A DNA stretch of 49,121 bases from Reyranella sp. (GTDB lineage: Bacteria; Pseudomonadota; Alphaproteobacteria; Reyranellales; Reyranellaceae), in the NCBI GenBank assembly GCA_019750135.1, contig JAIEOV010000020.1:1-49121 (forward strand). The letters are read 5' to 3'. Positions 16,909 to 26,103 of the stretch are shown here, piece by piece; within the stretch, counting starts at the first letter, position 1; every line of letters starts with the position of its first letter. A program made the position numbers and the translations under genes. The notes under the pieces are model-generated. The model did no database searches. It was not told the DNA's origin and worked only from the letters and a program-made list of their open reading frames with translations.

Positions 16909-18492
16909 ATGCTCAAGATCAATCGCCGCACCTTCGCGGCCGGCAGTGCTGCGCTCGCTCTTTCGCCTCGGCTGGCCGATGCGCAGGACAACAAGAAGCT
17001 CCTGCGCTTCGTGCAGAACGGCAACCTCACGATCCTCGATCCGATCTGGACTACCGCCTACGTCACGCGCGACCACGGCTACATGATCTACGACACGCTG
17101 TTCTCGACCGACGAGGCCGGCGCGATCAAGCCGCAGATGGTCGACAAGTACGACGTGTCGCCGGACAAGATCACCTGGACCTTCACGCTGCGCGACGGGC
17201 TGGAATGGCACGACGGCAAGCCGGTCGTCGCCGAGGACTGCGTCTCCTCGCTCAAGCGCTGGGGCGCACGCGATCCGATGGGCCAGAAGCTGATGGACTT
17301 CGTGGCCGGCCTCGAGGCCCAGAACGAAAAGACCTTCACGCTGAAGCTCAAGGAGCCGTACGGCCTGGTGCTCGACACGCTGGGCAAGCCCTCCTCCAAC
17401 GTGCCGTTCATGATGCCCAAGCGCATCGCCGACACGGATCCGTTCAAGCAGATCGACAGCCAGGTCGGCTCGGGACCATTCATCTACGTCAACGCCGAGT
17501 CGAAGCCCGGCGAGAAGCACGTCTACGTCAAGAACGCCAAGTACAAGCCGCGCGCCGAGCCCGCCTCGGGCCTGGCCGGCGGCAAGGTGGTCAAGGCCGA
17601 GCGCGTCGAGTTCATCGACATGCCCGACCCGCAGCAGCAGGTGAATGCGCTGATCGCGGGCGAGATCGACATGATCGAGCAGGTGCCGCACGACCTGATC
17701 CCGATCCTGAAGAAGGACAAGGGCGTGCAGACGGTGAACTGGAACCCGCTCGGCCAGCAGTTCGTGCTGCGCATGAACTGGCTGACCAAGCCGTTCGACA
17801 ACCCGAAGATACGCAAGGCCGCGCTCTACTGCATGCGGCAGGAGGATTACCTCAAGGCGACGGTCGGCGAGCCCGAGTATTACAAGGTGTGCACCGCGGC
17901 GTTCGTCTGCGGCACGCCCAACGGAGTCGAGATCCAGGGCGACCTGCTGGTCAAGCCGGACTTCGAGAAGTCCAAGGCGCTCCTCAAGGAGGCGGGCTAC
18001 GACGGCTCGCCGGTGGTGCTGATGCAATCGACGACGCTGCCGGTGCTGACCAACATGGCGCCGGTCACCAAGTCGCTGCTCGAGCAGGGCGGCTTCAAGG
18101 TCGACATGCAGTCGATGGACTGGCAGACGGTGGTGACGCGCCGCGCCAAGAAGGATCCCGCCGACAAGGGCGGCTGGAGCGCCTTCCACACCTACGCCAT
18201 CGCCGCCGACATCCTCAATCCGATTGCGGCCAACTTCACCGTCGCCAACGGCGACAAGGCGTGGTTCGGCTGGCCCAACGATCCGGAGATGGAAAAACTG
18301 CGCGACGCCTATTCCAAGGAAACCGATCCCGCCAAGTCAAAGGCGCTGGCGGCGGCGGTGCAGAACCGCGCGCTCGAGACCGCGCAGTACGCCTGGCTCG
18401 GCCAATGGTACGGGCCGGGTGCCGCACGCGCCAACGTCAAAGGCTGGCTGAAGGCCCCGGTGACGGTGCTGTGGAACGTCGAGAAGACCTGA
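16909..18492 (+). CDS. ABC transporter substrate-binding protein, family 5 (orphan)
   Basis: A 527-residue periplasmic binding protein. The N-terminus NRRTFAAGSAALALSPRLADAQ has a twin-arginine-like start and a signal peptide cleaved near residue 26. Family features include the MIYDTLFSTDEAG segment, WTFTLRDGLEWHDGKPV and AEDCVSSLKRWGARD, the dipeptide/nickel-type region. The gene is well supplied with Lys and Asp, as expected for a periplasmic protein. No permease or ATPase genes are adjacent; the next gene is a hydrolase four bases downstream. It may share the channel of another importer or be encoded apart from its partners. Probable control by the divergent LacI-type protein. Confidence 0.92.
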   Translation: MLKINRRTFAAGSAALALSPRLADAQDNKKLLRFVQNGNLTILDPIWTTAYVTRDHGYMIYDTLFSTDEAGAIKPQMVDKYDVSPDKITWTFTLRDGLEWHDGKPVVAEDCVSSLKRWGARDPMGQKLMDFVAGLEAQNEKTFTLKLKEPYGLVLDTLGKPSSNVPFMMPKRIADTDPFKQIDSQVGSGPFIYVNAESKPGEKHVYVKNAKYKPRAEPASGLAGGKVVKAERVEFIDMPDPQQQVNALIAGEIDMIEQVPHDLIPILKKDKGVQTVNWNPLGQQFVLRMNWLTKPFDNPKIRKAALYCMRQEDYLKATVGEPEYYKVCTAAFVCGTPNGVEIQGDLLVKPDFEKSKALLKEAGYDGSPVVLMQSTTLPVLTNMAPVTKSLLEQGGFKVDMQSMDWQTVVTRRAKKDPADKGGWSAFHTYAIAADILNPIAANFTVANGDKAWFGWPNDPEMEKLRDAYSKETDPAKSKALAAAVQNRALETAQYAWLGQWYGPGAARANVKGWLKAPVTVLWNVEKT

Positions 18493-18496
18493 GCGC

Positions 18497-19321
18497 ATGA
18501 CGCGAACCGATGTCGGCGCGCCGGATGGAACCCGGCTCGCCGTCTACGAATGGGGCAACGCCGCCGGGCCGGCGGTCGTGCTGGTGCACGGCTTCGCGCA
18601 AAGCCATCTCTGCTTCGAGCCCCAGTCTCGCGGCGCGCTGGCCGAGCGCTTCCGCCTGGTCGCCTACGACATGCGTGGTCACGGCGAGTCCGATCAGCCG
18701 CAAGAGGCCGCGGCCTACCAAGGAAGCCGCGTCTGGGCCGACGATCTCGCCGCGGTGATGGCGGCGAAGGGGCTGAAGCAGCCGGTGCTGGTCGGCTGGT
18801 CGATGGGCGGGCGCGTGATCCGCCAGTATTTGATCAACTACGGTGACGCCGCGCTCGCCGGCGTCAACTTCGTCGCCTCGCAGGTGATCGAGGAACCGCG
18901 CTTGCGCGGGCCGGGCGCGCCCAAGCCCCTGCCCGAGCGGCTGTCTCTAGAAGAAGAGATCGATCTGGCGATCGACTTCCTCGACGGCTGCTTCGGCAAG
19001 AAGCCGAGCGAAGCGGTGTTCCGACGCGCGCTCGGCTACAACTTGCGCGTCCCCGCCTCTGTGCGCCGCGCGATCGCCGGCTGGTCGACCCCCGCGCCGC
19101 TCACGATCGACGCGCTGCGCCGCATGACGGTGCCGGTCCTGATCACGCACGGCCGACGGGACACCGTCGTGCTGCCGGCCGCGGCCGAGATGGCGGCGTC
19201 GACGATCGCGCATGCGCGACTCTCATGGTTCGACGATTGCGGCCATTCGCCGTTCATCGAGGACGCGGCCCGCTTCAACGACGAGCTGGCGGCGTTCGTG
19301 ACGGCTAGTCAGCGGCCTTAG
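18497..19321 (+). CDS. Alpha/beta hydrolase
   Basis: A 274-residue alpha/beta-fold hydrolase. The oxyanion region is LVHGFAQS (His31-Gly32), the nucleophile elbow is GWSMGG with Ser102, the acid is probably Asp222 in THGRRDTVV, and the catalytic histidine is His250 in CGHSPF. The YDMRGHGESDQP motif is typical of the epoxide hydrolase/haloperoxidase/esterase group. It starts four bases after the orphan binding-protein gene, so the two form an operon; the enzyme may process the imported compound, for example an ester or lactone (inference). Its 3' end overlaps the convergent carbonic anhydrase gene by 17 bases. Confidence 0.92.
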   Translation: MTRTDVGAPDGTRLAVYEWGNAAGPAVVLVHGFAQSHLCFEPQSRGALAERFRLVAYDMRGHGESDQPQEAAAYQGSRVWADDLAAVMAAKGLKQPVLVGWSMGGRVIRQYLINYGDAALAGVNFVASQVIEEPRLRGPGAPKPLPERLSLEEEIDLAIDFLDGCFGKKPSEAVFRRALGYNLRVPASVRRAIAGWSTPAPLTIDALRRMTVPVLITHGRRDTVVLPAAAEMAASTIAHARLSWFDDCGHSPFIEDAARFNDELAAFVTASQRP

Positions 19322-19844
19322 CGATCTCGTCCGGCATGTAGCTGCGCGACAGGGTGACATAGCCTGCCGCGACCCGCTTGAAGTTGGCGAAGTCCTCCGC
19401 CGTCAGCTCGCGCATCTTCCGGGCCGGGTTGCCAGCCCACAATTCGCCGCGACGCACGATCTTGCCCGGCGCCACCAGCGCGCCGGCCGCGACCATGGCC
19501 TCGCTCTCGACCACCGCGCCGTCGAGCACCATCGAGCGCATGCCGATGAAGGCGCCGTCCTGCACCTCGCAGGCATGCAGCAGCGCCATGTGACCGACCG
19601 TGACGTTGCGGCCGACCACCGTCATCAATCCGCGCGCAGCGACATGCACGACGGTGCCGTCCTGCAGGTTCGAATTCTCGCCGATGCGGATGCCCGGGCC
19701 GTCACCACGCAGGATCACGCCGAACCAGATGCTGGCATTGGCGCCGATCTCGACATCGCCGACGAGCGTGGCGTTGGGCGCGATATAGGCCGAGTGCGCG
19801 ACTTTGGGCACGAAGCCCCTGTGAGAAACGATCAGACCGGACAT
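19305..19844 (-). CDS. Gamma carbonic anhydrase-like hexapeptide-repeat protein
   Basis: A 179-residue left-handed beta-helix protein built on hexapeptide repeats (for example IAPNATLVGDVEIGANASIW). The three metal-binding histidines of the gamma carbonic anhydrase family are in place: VVHV, then VGHMALLHAC. The C-terminal WAGNPARKMRELTAEDF helix is typical of this group (PaaY/YrdA/CaiE-like). Some members have carbonic anhydrase activity, while others are CoA-related or of unknown role. The start at 19844 was chosen because it gives the standard family length; an ATG at 19862 is possible. Confidence 0.88.
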   Translation of the reverse strand: MSGLIVSHRGFVPKVAHSAYIAPNATLVGDVEIGANASIWFGVILRGDGPGIRIGENSNLQDGTVVHVAARGLMTVVGRNVTVGHMALLHACEVQDGAFIGMRSMVLDGAVVESEAMVAAGALVAPGKIVRRGELWAGNPARKMRELTAEDFANFKRVAAGYVTLSRSYMPDEIAKAAD

Positions 19845-20027
19845 GAGGCCGGCGTGGTACATGCACAAAGAGGTCCTGTCACCCGGTTTCGCCGCGGCAA
19901 GTGACGCACTCGGCCACATGAACTTTCAAAGACTCCATGAACGGCGCGCCGCTGCATGCCCACCTCTGCGCAGAGAGCCGACCATGATCCGGCGTTTTCG
20001 AGATCATGACCTTCTGCGAGTAACGAA

Positions 20028-20363
20028 ATGCGTTCTGTGTTCTTTCGTTCGACGATCGCTGCTGCTGTTGTTGCGGCCGCGGGACTGATGAATTCCGCCA
20101 TCGCGCAAAATTCTGCCGCCGTGCCGAGCAATGCCGACCTCAAGGCGCGCTGCAATCAGCTCATCTCGGTATACGATCGCTATGGCGCCAGCCGTGGTGA
20201 AAATTCAGACGGGGCGCGCAATTTCACGCGCATCGGCGCCGGCATCGACTGCGAGCAAGGTCGCTATGCCGAGGGCGTCGCCGCGATGGAGGGGCTTCTG
20301 AAGCAGAAGCATTTCGACGTACCGCCGCCGACCACCGGCGTTGCCGAACAGCCGACGCGGTAG
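20028..20363 (+). CDS. Small secreted protein of unknown function
   Basis: A 111-residue protein with a signal peptide (hydrophobic residues 8-24, cleavage after AIA-Q near residue 26). The mature part is about 85 residues with two cysteines (CNQL, IDCEQG), which could form a disulfide in the periplasm, and a proline-rich tail. I do not recognise the family. It is followed directly by a strong hairpin shared with the convergent rpsI operon. Confidence 0.7.
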   Translation: MRSVFFRSTIAAAVVAAAGLMNSAIAQNSAAVPSNADLKARCNQLISVYDRYGASRGENSDGARNFTRIGAGIDCEQGRYAEGVAAMEGLLKQKHFDVPPPTTGVAEQPTR

Positions 20364-20367
20364 CCGG

Positions 20368-20399
20368 CAAAAAGAAGGGCGCCTTGCGGCGCCCTTCTT
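20368..20399 (-). terminator. Intrinsic terminator of the rplM-rpsI operon (bidirectional hairpin)
   Basis: A perfect 12-bp stem (aagaagggcgcc / ggcgcccttctt) with a 4-base loop. Read on the minus strand, the stem runs straight into a T-rich tract (ttctttttg), the standard intrinsic terminator layout, 21 bases after the rpsI stop. On the plus strand it lies just after the small secreted-protein gene and can also stop that transcript. Confidence 0.85.
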
Positions 20400-20419
20400 C
20401 GTCGATCTGTTCGCTTCGC

Positions 20420-20902
20420 TTAGCGCTTCGAGAACTGGAAGCGGCGGCGCGCACCGGCGCGGCCGTACTTCTTGCGCTCGACCACGCGGCTGTCGCGGGT
20501 CAAGAAGCCGCTGCTCTTCATGGCGCCGCGCAAGCCGGGCTCGAACTTGGCGAGCGCCTGGGCGATGCCGTGGCGCACCGCGCCGGCCTGGCCCGACAGG
20601 CCGCCGCCCGAGACGGTGGCGACCACGTCGAACTGGTCGCGCCGCTGCGACACGTCGAACGGCTGCTGGATGACCATCTGCTGGGTCGGGCGCGCGAAGT
20701 AGACCGTCTGGTCACGGCCGTTGACCGTGATCTTGCCGGTGCCGGGCTTCACCCAGACGCGGGCGACGGCGTTCTTGCGGCGGCCGGTGGCGTAGGCGCG
20801 ACCCTGGGAGTCGACTTCCTTTTCGCGGATGGGCGCGGGGGTCTGAGACGGTGCCAGCGGCGCCTTCTTCAGCTCGGCAAACGACGAAAGTTCGGTAGCC
20901 AT
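20420..20902 (-). CDS. rpsI: 30S ribosomal protein S9
   Basis: A 160-residue protein. The core [39 protein letters not shown] and the C-terminal RRRFQFSKR tail, which reaches into the ribosomal P site, are diagnostic of bacterial S9. An N-terminal extension of about 30 residues rich in Ala and Pro precedes the core, as commonly seen in alphaproteobacteria. It starts one base after the rplM stop, the conserved rplM-rpsI order. Confidence 0.98.
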   Translation of the reverse strand: MATELSSFAELKKAPLAPSQTPAPIREKEVDSQGRAYATGRRKNAVARVWVKPGTGKITVNGRDQTVYFARPTQQMVIQQPFDVSQRRDQFDVVATVSGGGLSGQAGAVRHGIAQALAKFEPGLRGAMKSSGFLTRDSRVVERKKYGRAGARRRFQFSKR

Positions 20903-20903
20903 A

Positions 20904-21368
20904 TCAGCCGATCCTCGAATTCTTGCGGTTCAGTGCGGCGACGTCGAGCTTCTCGGGCTGCTGGGCCTCGTGCTCGTGCTGCGGGCCCTTGAAGACGCGC
21001 AGGTTCTTCATCTGCGCGCGGCCGAGCGGTCCGCGGGTGATCATGCGCTCGACGGCCTTGACGATGACGCGCTCGGGGAAGCGGCCTTCCAGGCGCTTGC
21101 CCAGGGTCTCGCCCTTGATGCCGCCGGGATGGCCGGTGTGCCAGTAGAAGACCTCGCGCTCGGCCTTGCGGCCCGTGAGGCGAACCTTCTCGGCGTTGAT
21201 GACGACGATGTTGTCGCCGCAATCGATGTGCGGGGTGAAGGTCGGCTTGTGCTTGCCGCGCAGACGCATGGCGATGATCGAGGCGAGGCGGCCCAGGACC
21301 AGCCCGTCGGCGTCGATCAGCACCCACTTCTTCTGCACGTCGGCAGTCTTGATATTGAAGGTTTTCAT
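20904..21368 (-). CDS. rplM: 50S ribosomal protein L13
   Basis: A 154-residue protein starting [57 protein letters not shown] and HTGHPGGIK with [15 protein letters not shown] are diagnostic of L13. The start at 21368 has ggaagaaaga upstream and matches the family; the longer open frame to 21449 would cross the promoter. Transcribed with rpsI from a near-consensus promoter at 21393-21421. Confidence 0.98.
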   Translation of the reverse strand: MKTFNIKTADVQKKWVLIDADGLVLGRLASIIAMRLRGKHKPTFTPHIDCGDNIVVINAEKVRLTGRKAEREVFYWHTGHPGGIKGETLGKRLEGRFPERVIVKAVERMITRGPLGRAQMKNLRVFKGPQHEHEAQQPEKLDVAALNRKNSRIG

Positions 21369-21392
21369 GGGTCTTTCTTCCGTGAGGCGGCG

Positions 21393-21421
21393 CTTATGGA
21401 GAGAAAGCCGCAGCCTGTCAA
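21393..21421 (-). promoter_or_regulatory. Sigma-70 type promoter of rplM-rpsI
   Basis: On the minus strand TTGACA (21421-21416) is followed after 17 bases by CATAAG (21398-21393). The predicted transcript start is about 18 bases before the rplM ATG. The -35 box matches the consensus perfectly and the -10 box at four of six positions. Confidence 0.55.
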
Positions 21422-21489
21422 ATCGATCTCGATAATCATTGTATTTCAATGCCTTAAGATCACGGTATTATTATACCTCCACAGAATAG

Positions 21490-23031
<1,542 letters not shown>

Positions 23032-23036
23032 TCACC

Positions 23037-23131
23037 GGAGCGCGGACCTCCAGGTCCGCATCATGCTCTTCCGGACCGTTGAGCCTCCGGCTCGCTCATG
23101 ATTCATGAGCGGACCTGGAGGTCCGCGCTCC
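23037..23131. repeat. Nested palindromic repeat, copy A
   Basis: The 23-base arms are perfectly complementary: the left (23037-23059) contains gcggacctccaggtccgc, itself a hairpin, and the right (23109-23131) contains gcggacctggaggtccgc. A middle segment, cttccggaccgttgagcc, resembles the outer arm of the copy at 33449-33578. It lies between convergent ilvC and the thioesterase gene and may act as a two-way transcript end. Confidence 0.9.
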
Positions 23132-23138
23132 CAAGAGG

Positions 23139-23552
23139 TTACCGCGGCAGCGAGTAGGTCAGCGTGGCGTGGGCCACGGGCTCGTCGCTGCCGTCGCTCC
23201 TGATCGTGAAGTCGCCGACCGCCAGGGCGCGGCCGAGCTTCATCAGGCGGCCCTCTCCGATGAGGTCGGCGGGCTCCGGCCGGCGCATGAAATTGATGTT
23301 GAGGTTGGTGGTCACGGCCTGGGCCACCGGCCCCAGCCGGCCCAGCAGCAGGAGATAGAAGCCGAGGTCGCACAGCCAGACCAGGGTCGGTCCCGAGATC
23401 GTGCCGCCCGGCCGCAGATGCTGCTCCTTGCTCGGCAGGCGCACGCGGATGGTGGTATCGTCGACATGCTCGACCTTGAGGTCGAAATGCGCCACCTGAG
23501 GAAAGTGCTCCTCCAGGAACTTGTGCAGCTCCTCTGGCGTCATCGCCGGCAT
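23139..23552 (-). CDS. PaaI-family thioesterase (hotdog fold)
   Basis: A 137-residue single hotdog-domain protein. RPGGTISGPTLVWLCDLGFYLL corresponds to the family's helix with the conserved Gly and Asp, and AVTTNLNINFMRRP is the standard strand after it; the end RSDGSDEPVAHATLTYSLP is also characteristic. Such enzymes hydrolyse acyl-CoA or phenylacetyl-CoA thioesters. The start at 23552 has gaggagggg upstream; a second ATG at 23543 is possible. It is divergent from the crotonase gene with 33 bases between start codons, consistent with joint acyl-CoA metabolism. Confidence 0.88.
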   Translation of the reverse strand: MPAMTPEELHKFLEEHFPQVAHFDLKVEHVDDTTIRVRLPSKEQHLRPGGTISGPTLVWLCDLGFYLLLLGRLGPVAQAVTTNLNINFMRRPEPADLIGEGRLMKLGRALAVGDFTIRSDGSDEPVAHATLTYSLPR

Positions 23553-23585
23553 GACGCCCCTCCTCGGTTGCCGTAGAATACGACC

Positions 23586-24380
23586 ATGAGCAAAGCCTCC
23601 AACGAGCCGGTCCTGCTGCGCCGCGACGAGGGCCACGTCGCCGTCCTGACGCTGAACCGCCCGCACGCCATGAACGCGCTGTCAGGCGAGCTTATAGACG
23701 CGCTGCAGGCGGAATTCGACCGCCTGGCCAAGGACAAGGCGATCCGCTGCGTCGTCATCGAGGCGACCGGCCGTGCCTTCTCGACCGGCCACGACCTCAA
23801 GGAAGTGACGTCGACCCGCGACTACGCCTTCCACCACGACCTGCTGACGCGCTGCTCGGCCATGATGATGTCGATCAAGCGCCTGCCCCAGCCAGTGATC
23901 GCCAAGGTCCATGCGCTGGCCACGGCGGCCGGCTGCCAGCTCGTGGCGGCGTGCGACCTCGCCGTCGCCTCGACCGACGCCACCTTCGCCACCTCGGGCA
24001 TCAACAACGGCCTGTTCTGCGGCACGCCCTCGGTGGCCGTCGGCCGCAACGTCGGCTCCAAGCGGGCGCTCGACATGTTGTTCACCGGCCAGCCGATCGA
24101 CGCCGCAACGGCGCTGCGCGACGGCCTGGTGAGCCGCCTCGCCCCACCCGACAAGCTCGACGAAGAGACCATGGCCTTCGCCCGGCACATCGCCAGCCAG
24201 CCGCCGCAACAGATCGCCTCGGGCAAGGCGATGTTCCACACCCACATGGCGATGAACCTCGAGCAGGCCTACGCCTACGCCACCGACTTCATGGCCGGCG
24301 CCATCCAACGCGAGGACGCGCAGGCCGGCATCGACGCTTTCGCCGGCAAGAAACCCAAGCCGGAGTGGAAGGGGCGGTAG
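23586..24380 (+). CDS. Enoyl-CoA hydratase/isomerase family (crotonase, ECHDC3-like)
   Basis: A 264-residue crotonase. VAVLTLNRPHAMNALSGELI and GRAFSTGHDLKEV form the CoA pocket and first oxyanion strand; HALATAAGCQLVAACDLAVAS is the second. SGINNGLFCGTPSVAVGRNVG resembles the mitochondrial ECHDC3 subgroup and lacks the usual catalytic glutamate pair of short-chain enoyl-CoA hydratase, so hydratase activity is not assured. It diverges from the thioesterase gene. Confidence 0.9.
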   Translation: MSKASNEPVLLRRDEGHVAVLTLNRPHAMNALSGELIDALQAEFDRLAKDKAIRCVVIEATGRAFSTGHDLKEVTSTRDYAFHHDLLTRCSAMMMSIKRLPQPVIAKVHALATAAGCQLVAACDLAVASTDATFATSGINNGLFCGTPSVAVGRNVGSKRALDMLFTGQPIDAATALRDGLVSRLAPPDKLDEETMAFARHIASQPPQQIASGKAMFHTHMAMNLEQAYAYATDFMAGAIQREDAQAGIDAFAGKKPKPEWKGR

Positions 24381-24386
24381 CAGGTT

Positions 24387-24692
24387 ATGCCTGGCGTGTT
24401 GGCCGTCTTGTGCTGTCTCGCCTCCGTCCTGATCCAGTCAGCAGTGTTTGCCGCCGATTGCAGCAAGATGCCGACGAAACTGGCTGTCGCCTTCTGCGCC
24501 AGTGATGATCTGAGCGAGCTCGACGGCGCAATGTCCAAGCGCCTTGCCGATCTCTACGGCCCCATGCTCGGCGACAACCAGCGAGCCTACGCGGCTCTGG
24601 CCGCTGACCAGCTTCGCTGGCGGGAAGAGCTGGCTTTCTCGTGCCCGACGCTCGCCACTGACTGCCTGCTGCCCAAAGCGAGGCTCGTCTAG
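24387..24692 (+). CDS. LprI-like secreted protein, N-terminal part of a frameshifted gene
   Basis: 101 residues up to a stop. A signal peptide (residues 4-22) is followed by the cysteine and spacing pattern of the lysozyme-inhibitor LprI / DUF1311 type: DCSKMPTKLAVAFC, LDGAMSKRLADLY, Q..W..E..FSC and CLL near the end. In the minus-one frame the reading continues from 24662 as QSEARLALLEERGADYATEL without a stop to 25576, the expected continuation of this family. The shift falls at about 24672-24680 (ctgcccaaagcg). It may be a real frameshift, a programmed slip at ccc-aaa, or a sequence error. Confidence 0.6.
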   Translation: MPGVLAVLCCLASVLIQSAVFAADCSKMPTKLAVAFCASDDLSELDGAMSKRLADLYGPMLGDNQRAYAALAADQLRWREELAFSCPTLATDCLLPKARLV

Positions 24693-25576
24693 CCCTTCTC
24701 GAAGAGCGCGGCGCCGACTATGCGACCGAACTCTACGACAGCAAGGGCATCGAAATCGGAGATGCCCGACTTCGTTACGAAGGAGCCAAAGGTGCCACCC
24801 TCGACGACAAGGAGTTCGCCGACATAGTGAGCCGACTTGACATGGAGGTTCGCTACATCGACCCGTCGGTCGACGCGCTTGCCTTTGCCGTCAACCACGG
24901 CGGCAATGGCATCCACTGCGAGCCCTACGAATACTTTCTGATCGCCGTTCGTCGAACTCGGCCGCCCGAGATCATCAACGTATCCAAAGAAGTCATCGGC
25001 CCTGGAGATCGGGATGGTTGTATGTCGATCAGGCGCGTTGGCGACGGCATCGAATTCAAGAAACCGGCACGACCGTGGGCCGACGGCAGGCTCTACAAGT
25101 GGACCCCAACCGGAGGGCTTGTTGACGTCGCCATCTCACCCTGGATGCCTCAGCCGGGAACCACGCTGAAAGGCTTGCCGCTGAATGCGTATCCCACCAA
25201 CAAGCTCGACAACGAACAGTTCTACAACGCGCTGCGAGCGGCCACGAACACCGGGAACGTTGCCTTCGGCGAAGCGGCGGAGGCGTTTTCCTGGTCGTGG
25301 TCCGATCCGTTCGAAGCGGACGGTTTCGTCGCGATGAATAGCTGCCCCTTCCCCGGTCGTGGCGATCGATGCTTCGGCAAATTCAAGCCACATGCAGTGT
25401 ATGACCGCGTCACCGACAAGCTCTATTTCGCCTTTCCCCCAAGGGACATAACGCCGGGCTGCTTGAGCGACCTGCCCGAAGAGACCCAGCGAGCAGTGAA
25501 GTACGTTCCCCCACGGCAACGCTGGCCGGAGGGCGCCTTTCTCGCACTCGAAGAGAGTTTCTGCAGGACACTCTGA
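24662..25576 (+). CDS. C-terminal part of the frameshifted LprI-like gene
   Basis: This open frame runs from 24662 to 25576; the first possible start codon, GTG at 24827, would leave about 55 coding-looking codons unused. The domain contains VDALAFAVNHGGNGIHCEPYEY in two strands, paired cysteines (CEPYEY, SCPFPGRGDRC), WSWSDPFEADG and a final LALEESFCRTL. It looks like an extracellular beta-rich domain that I cannot assign. Joined to the upstream part, the product would be a secreted protein of about 395 residues. Alone, this part has no signal peptide. Confidence 0.55.
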   Translation: MPAAQSEARLALLEERGADYATELYDSKGIEIGDARLRYEGAKGATLDDKEFADIVSRLDMEVRYIDPSVDALAFAVNHGGNGIHCEPYEYFLIAVRRTRPPEIINVSKEVIGPGDRDGCMSIRRVGDGIEFKKPARPWADGRLYKWTPTGGLVDVAISPWMPQPGTTLKGLPLNAYPTNKLDNEQFYNALRAATNTGNVAFGEAAEAFSWSWSDPFEADGFVAMNSCPFPGRGDRCFGKFKPHAVYDRVTDKLYFAFPPRDITPGCLSDLPEETQRAVKYVPPRQRWPEGAFLALEESFCRTL

Positions 25577-25608
25577 TCGGACATGACGGACATGCATAGC
25601 CGTCATTA

Positions 25609-25630
25609 AATAGATGACTTGTCATCTATT
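25609..25630. promoter_or_regulatory. MarR-type operator
   Basis: Perfect 10-bp inverted repeat (aatagatgac / gtcatctatt) around a two-base centre, in an AT-richer patch directly before the MarR-family gene. Size and symmetry fit a dimeric winged-helix repressor, so autoregulation of the MarR-MFS operon is likely. Confidence 0.75.
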
Positions 25631-25632
25631 GG

Positions 25633-26103
25633 GTGGCCATCTATTTGAAGACAGTGCCCGTCCGTCGTTCCTCCAACCGCGATTCCTTCGGCTCCCTCCT
25701 CTCCCGCGCCGCCCGAGAGTGGCGCCGCGCCGCCGACCTCAGCCTCCGGCCCTTCGGTCTCACGGAAGCGACCTGGCTGCCGCTGGTCCATATCGCCCGC
25801 GCGTCGGCACCGCCGCGGCAGAAGGACCTTGCGGCGTCGATGTCGCTCGACGGCTCCTCGGTGGTGCGGCTGCTGGACAATCTCGAGAAGGCCGGCCTCA
25901 TCCAGCGCAAGGAGGGCGAAGATCGCCGCGCCAAGATCATCACGCTCACACCGCGCGGAAAGGCCATCGCCGACAAGGTCGAGACGGTGGCGCGGCGCAT
26001 CCGCAGCGACGCCCTCTCCGGCCTGTCCGACCGCGACATCGAAACAACGGTCCGGGTCTTGCACCATGTCATCGGCATGCTCGACGACGAGTCCCCGGCA
26101 TGA
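25633..26103 (+). CDS. MarR family transcriptional regulator
   Basis: A 156-residue winged-helix regulator. The DNA-binding region reads QKDLAASMSLDGSSVVRLLDNLEKAGLIQRKEGEDRRAK when pieces are joined, with the wing EGEDRRAKIITLTPRGKA. Helical dimerisation segments flank it. The GTG at 25633 begins only two bases after the operator and lacks a Shine-Dalgarno sequence; a GTG at 25654 preceded by gaag is an alternative that would shorten the protein by seven residues. The stop overlaps the ATG of the efflux pump gene (ATGA). It probably represses the pump until a toxic compound binds (inference from family). Confidence 0.9.
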   Translation: MAIYLKTVPVRRSSNRDSFGSLLSRAAREWRRAADLSLRPFGLTEATWLPLVHIARASAPPRQKDLAASMSLDGSSVVRLLDNLEKAGLIQRKEGEDRRAKIITLTPRGKAIADKVETVARRIRSDALSGLSDRDIETTVRVLHHVIGMLDDESPA

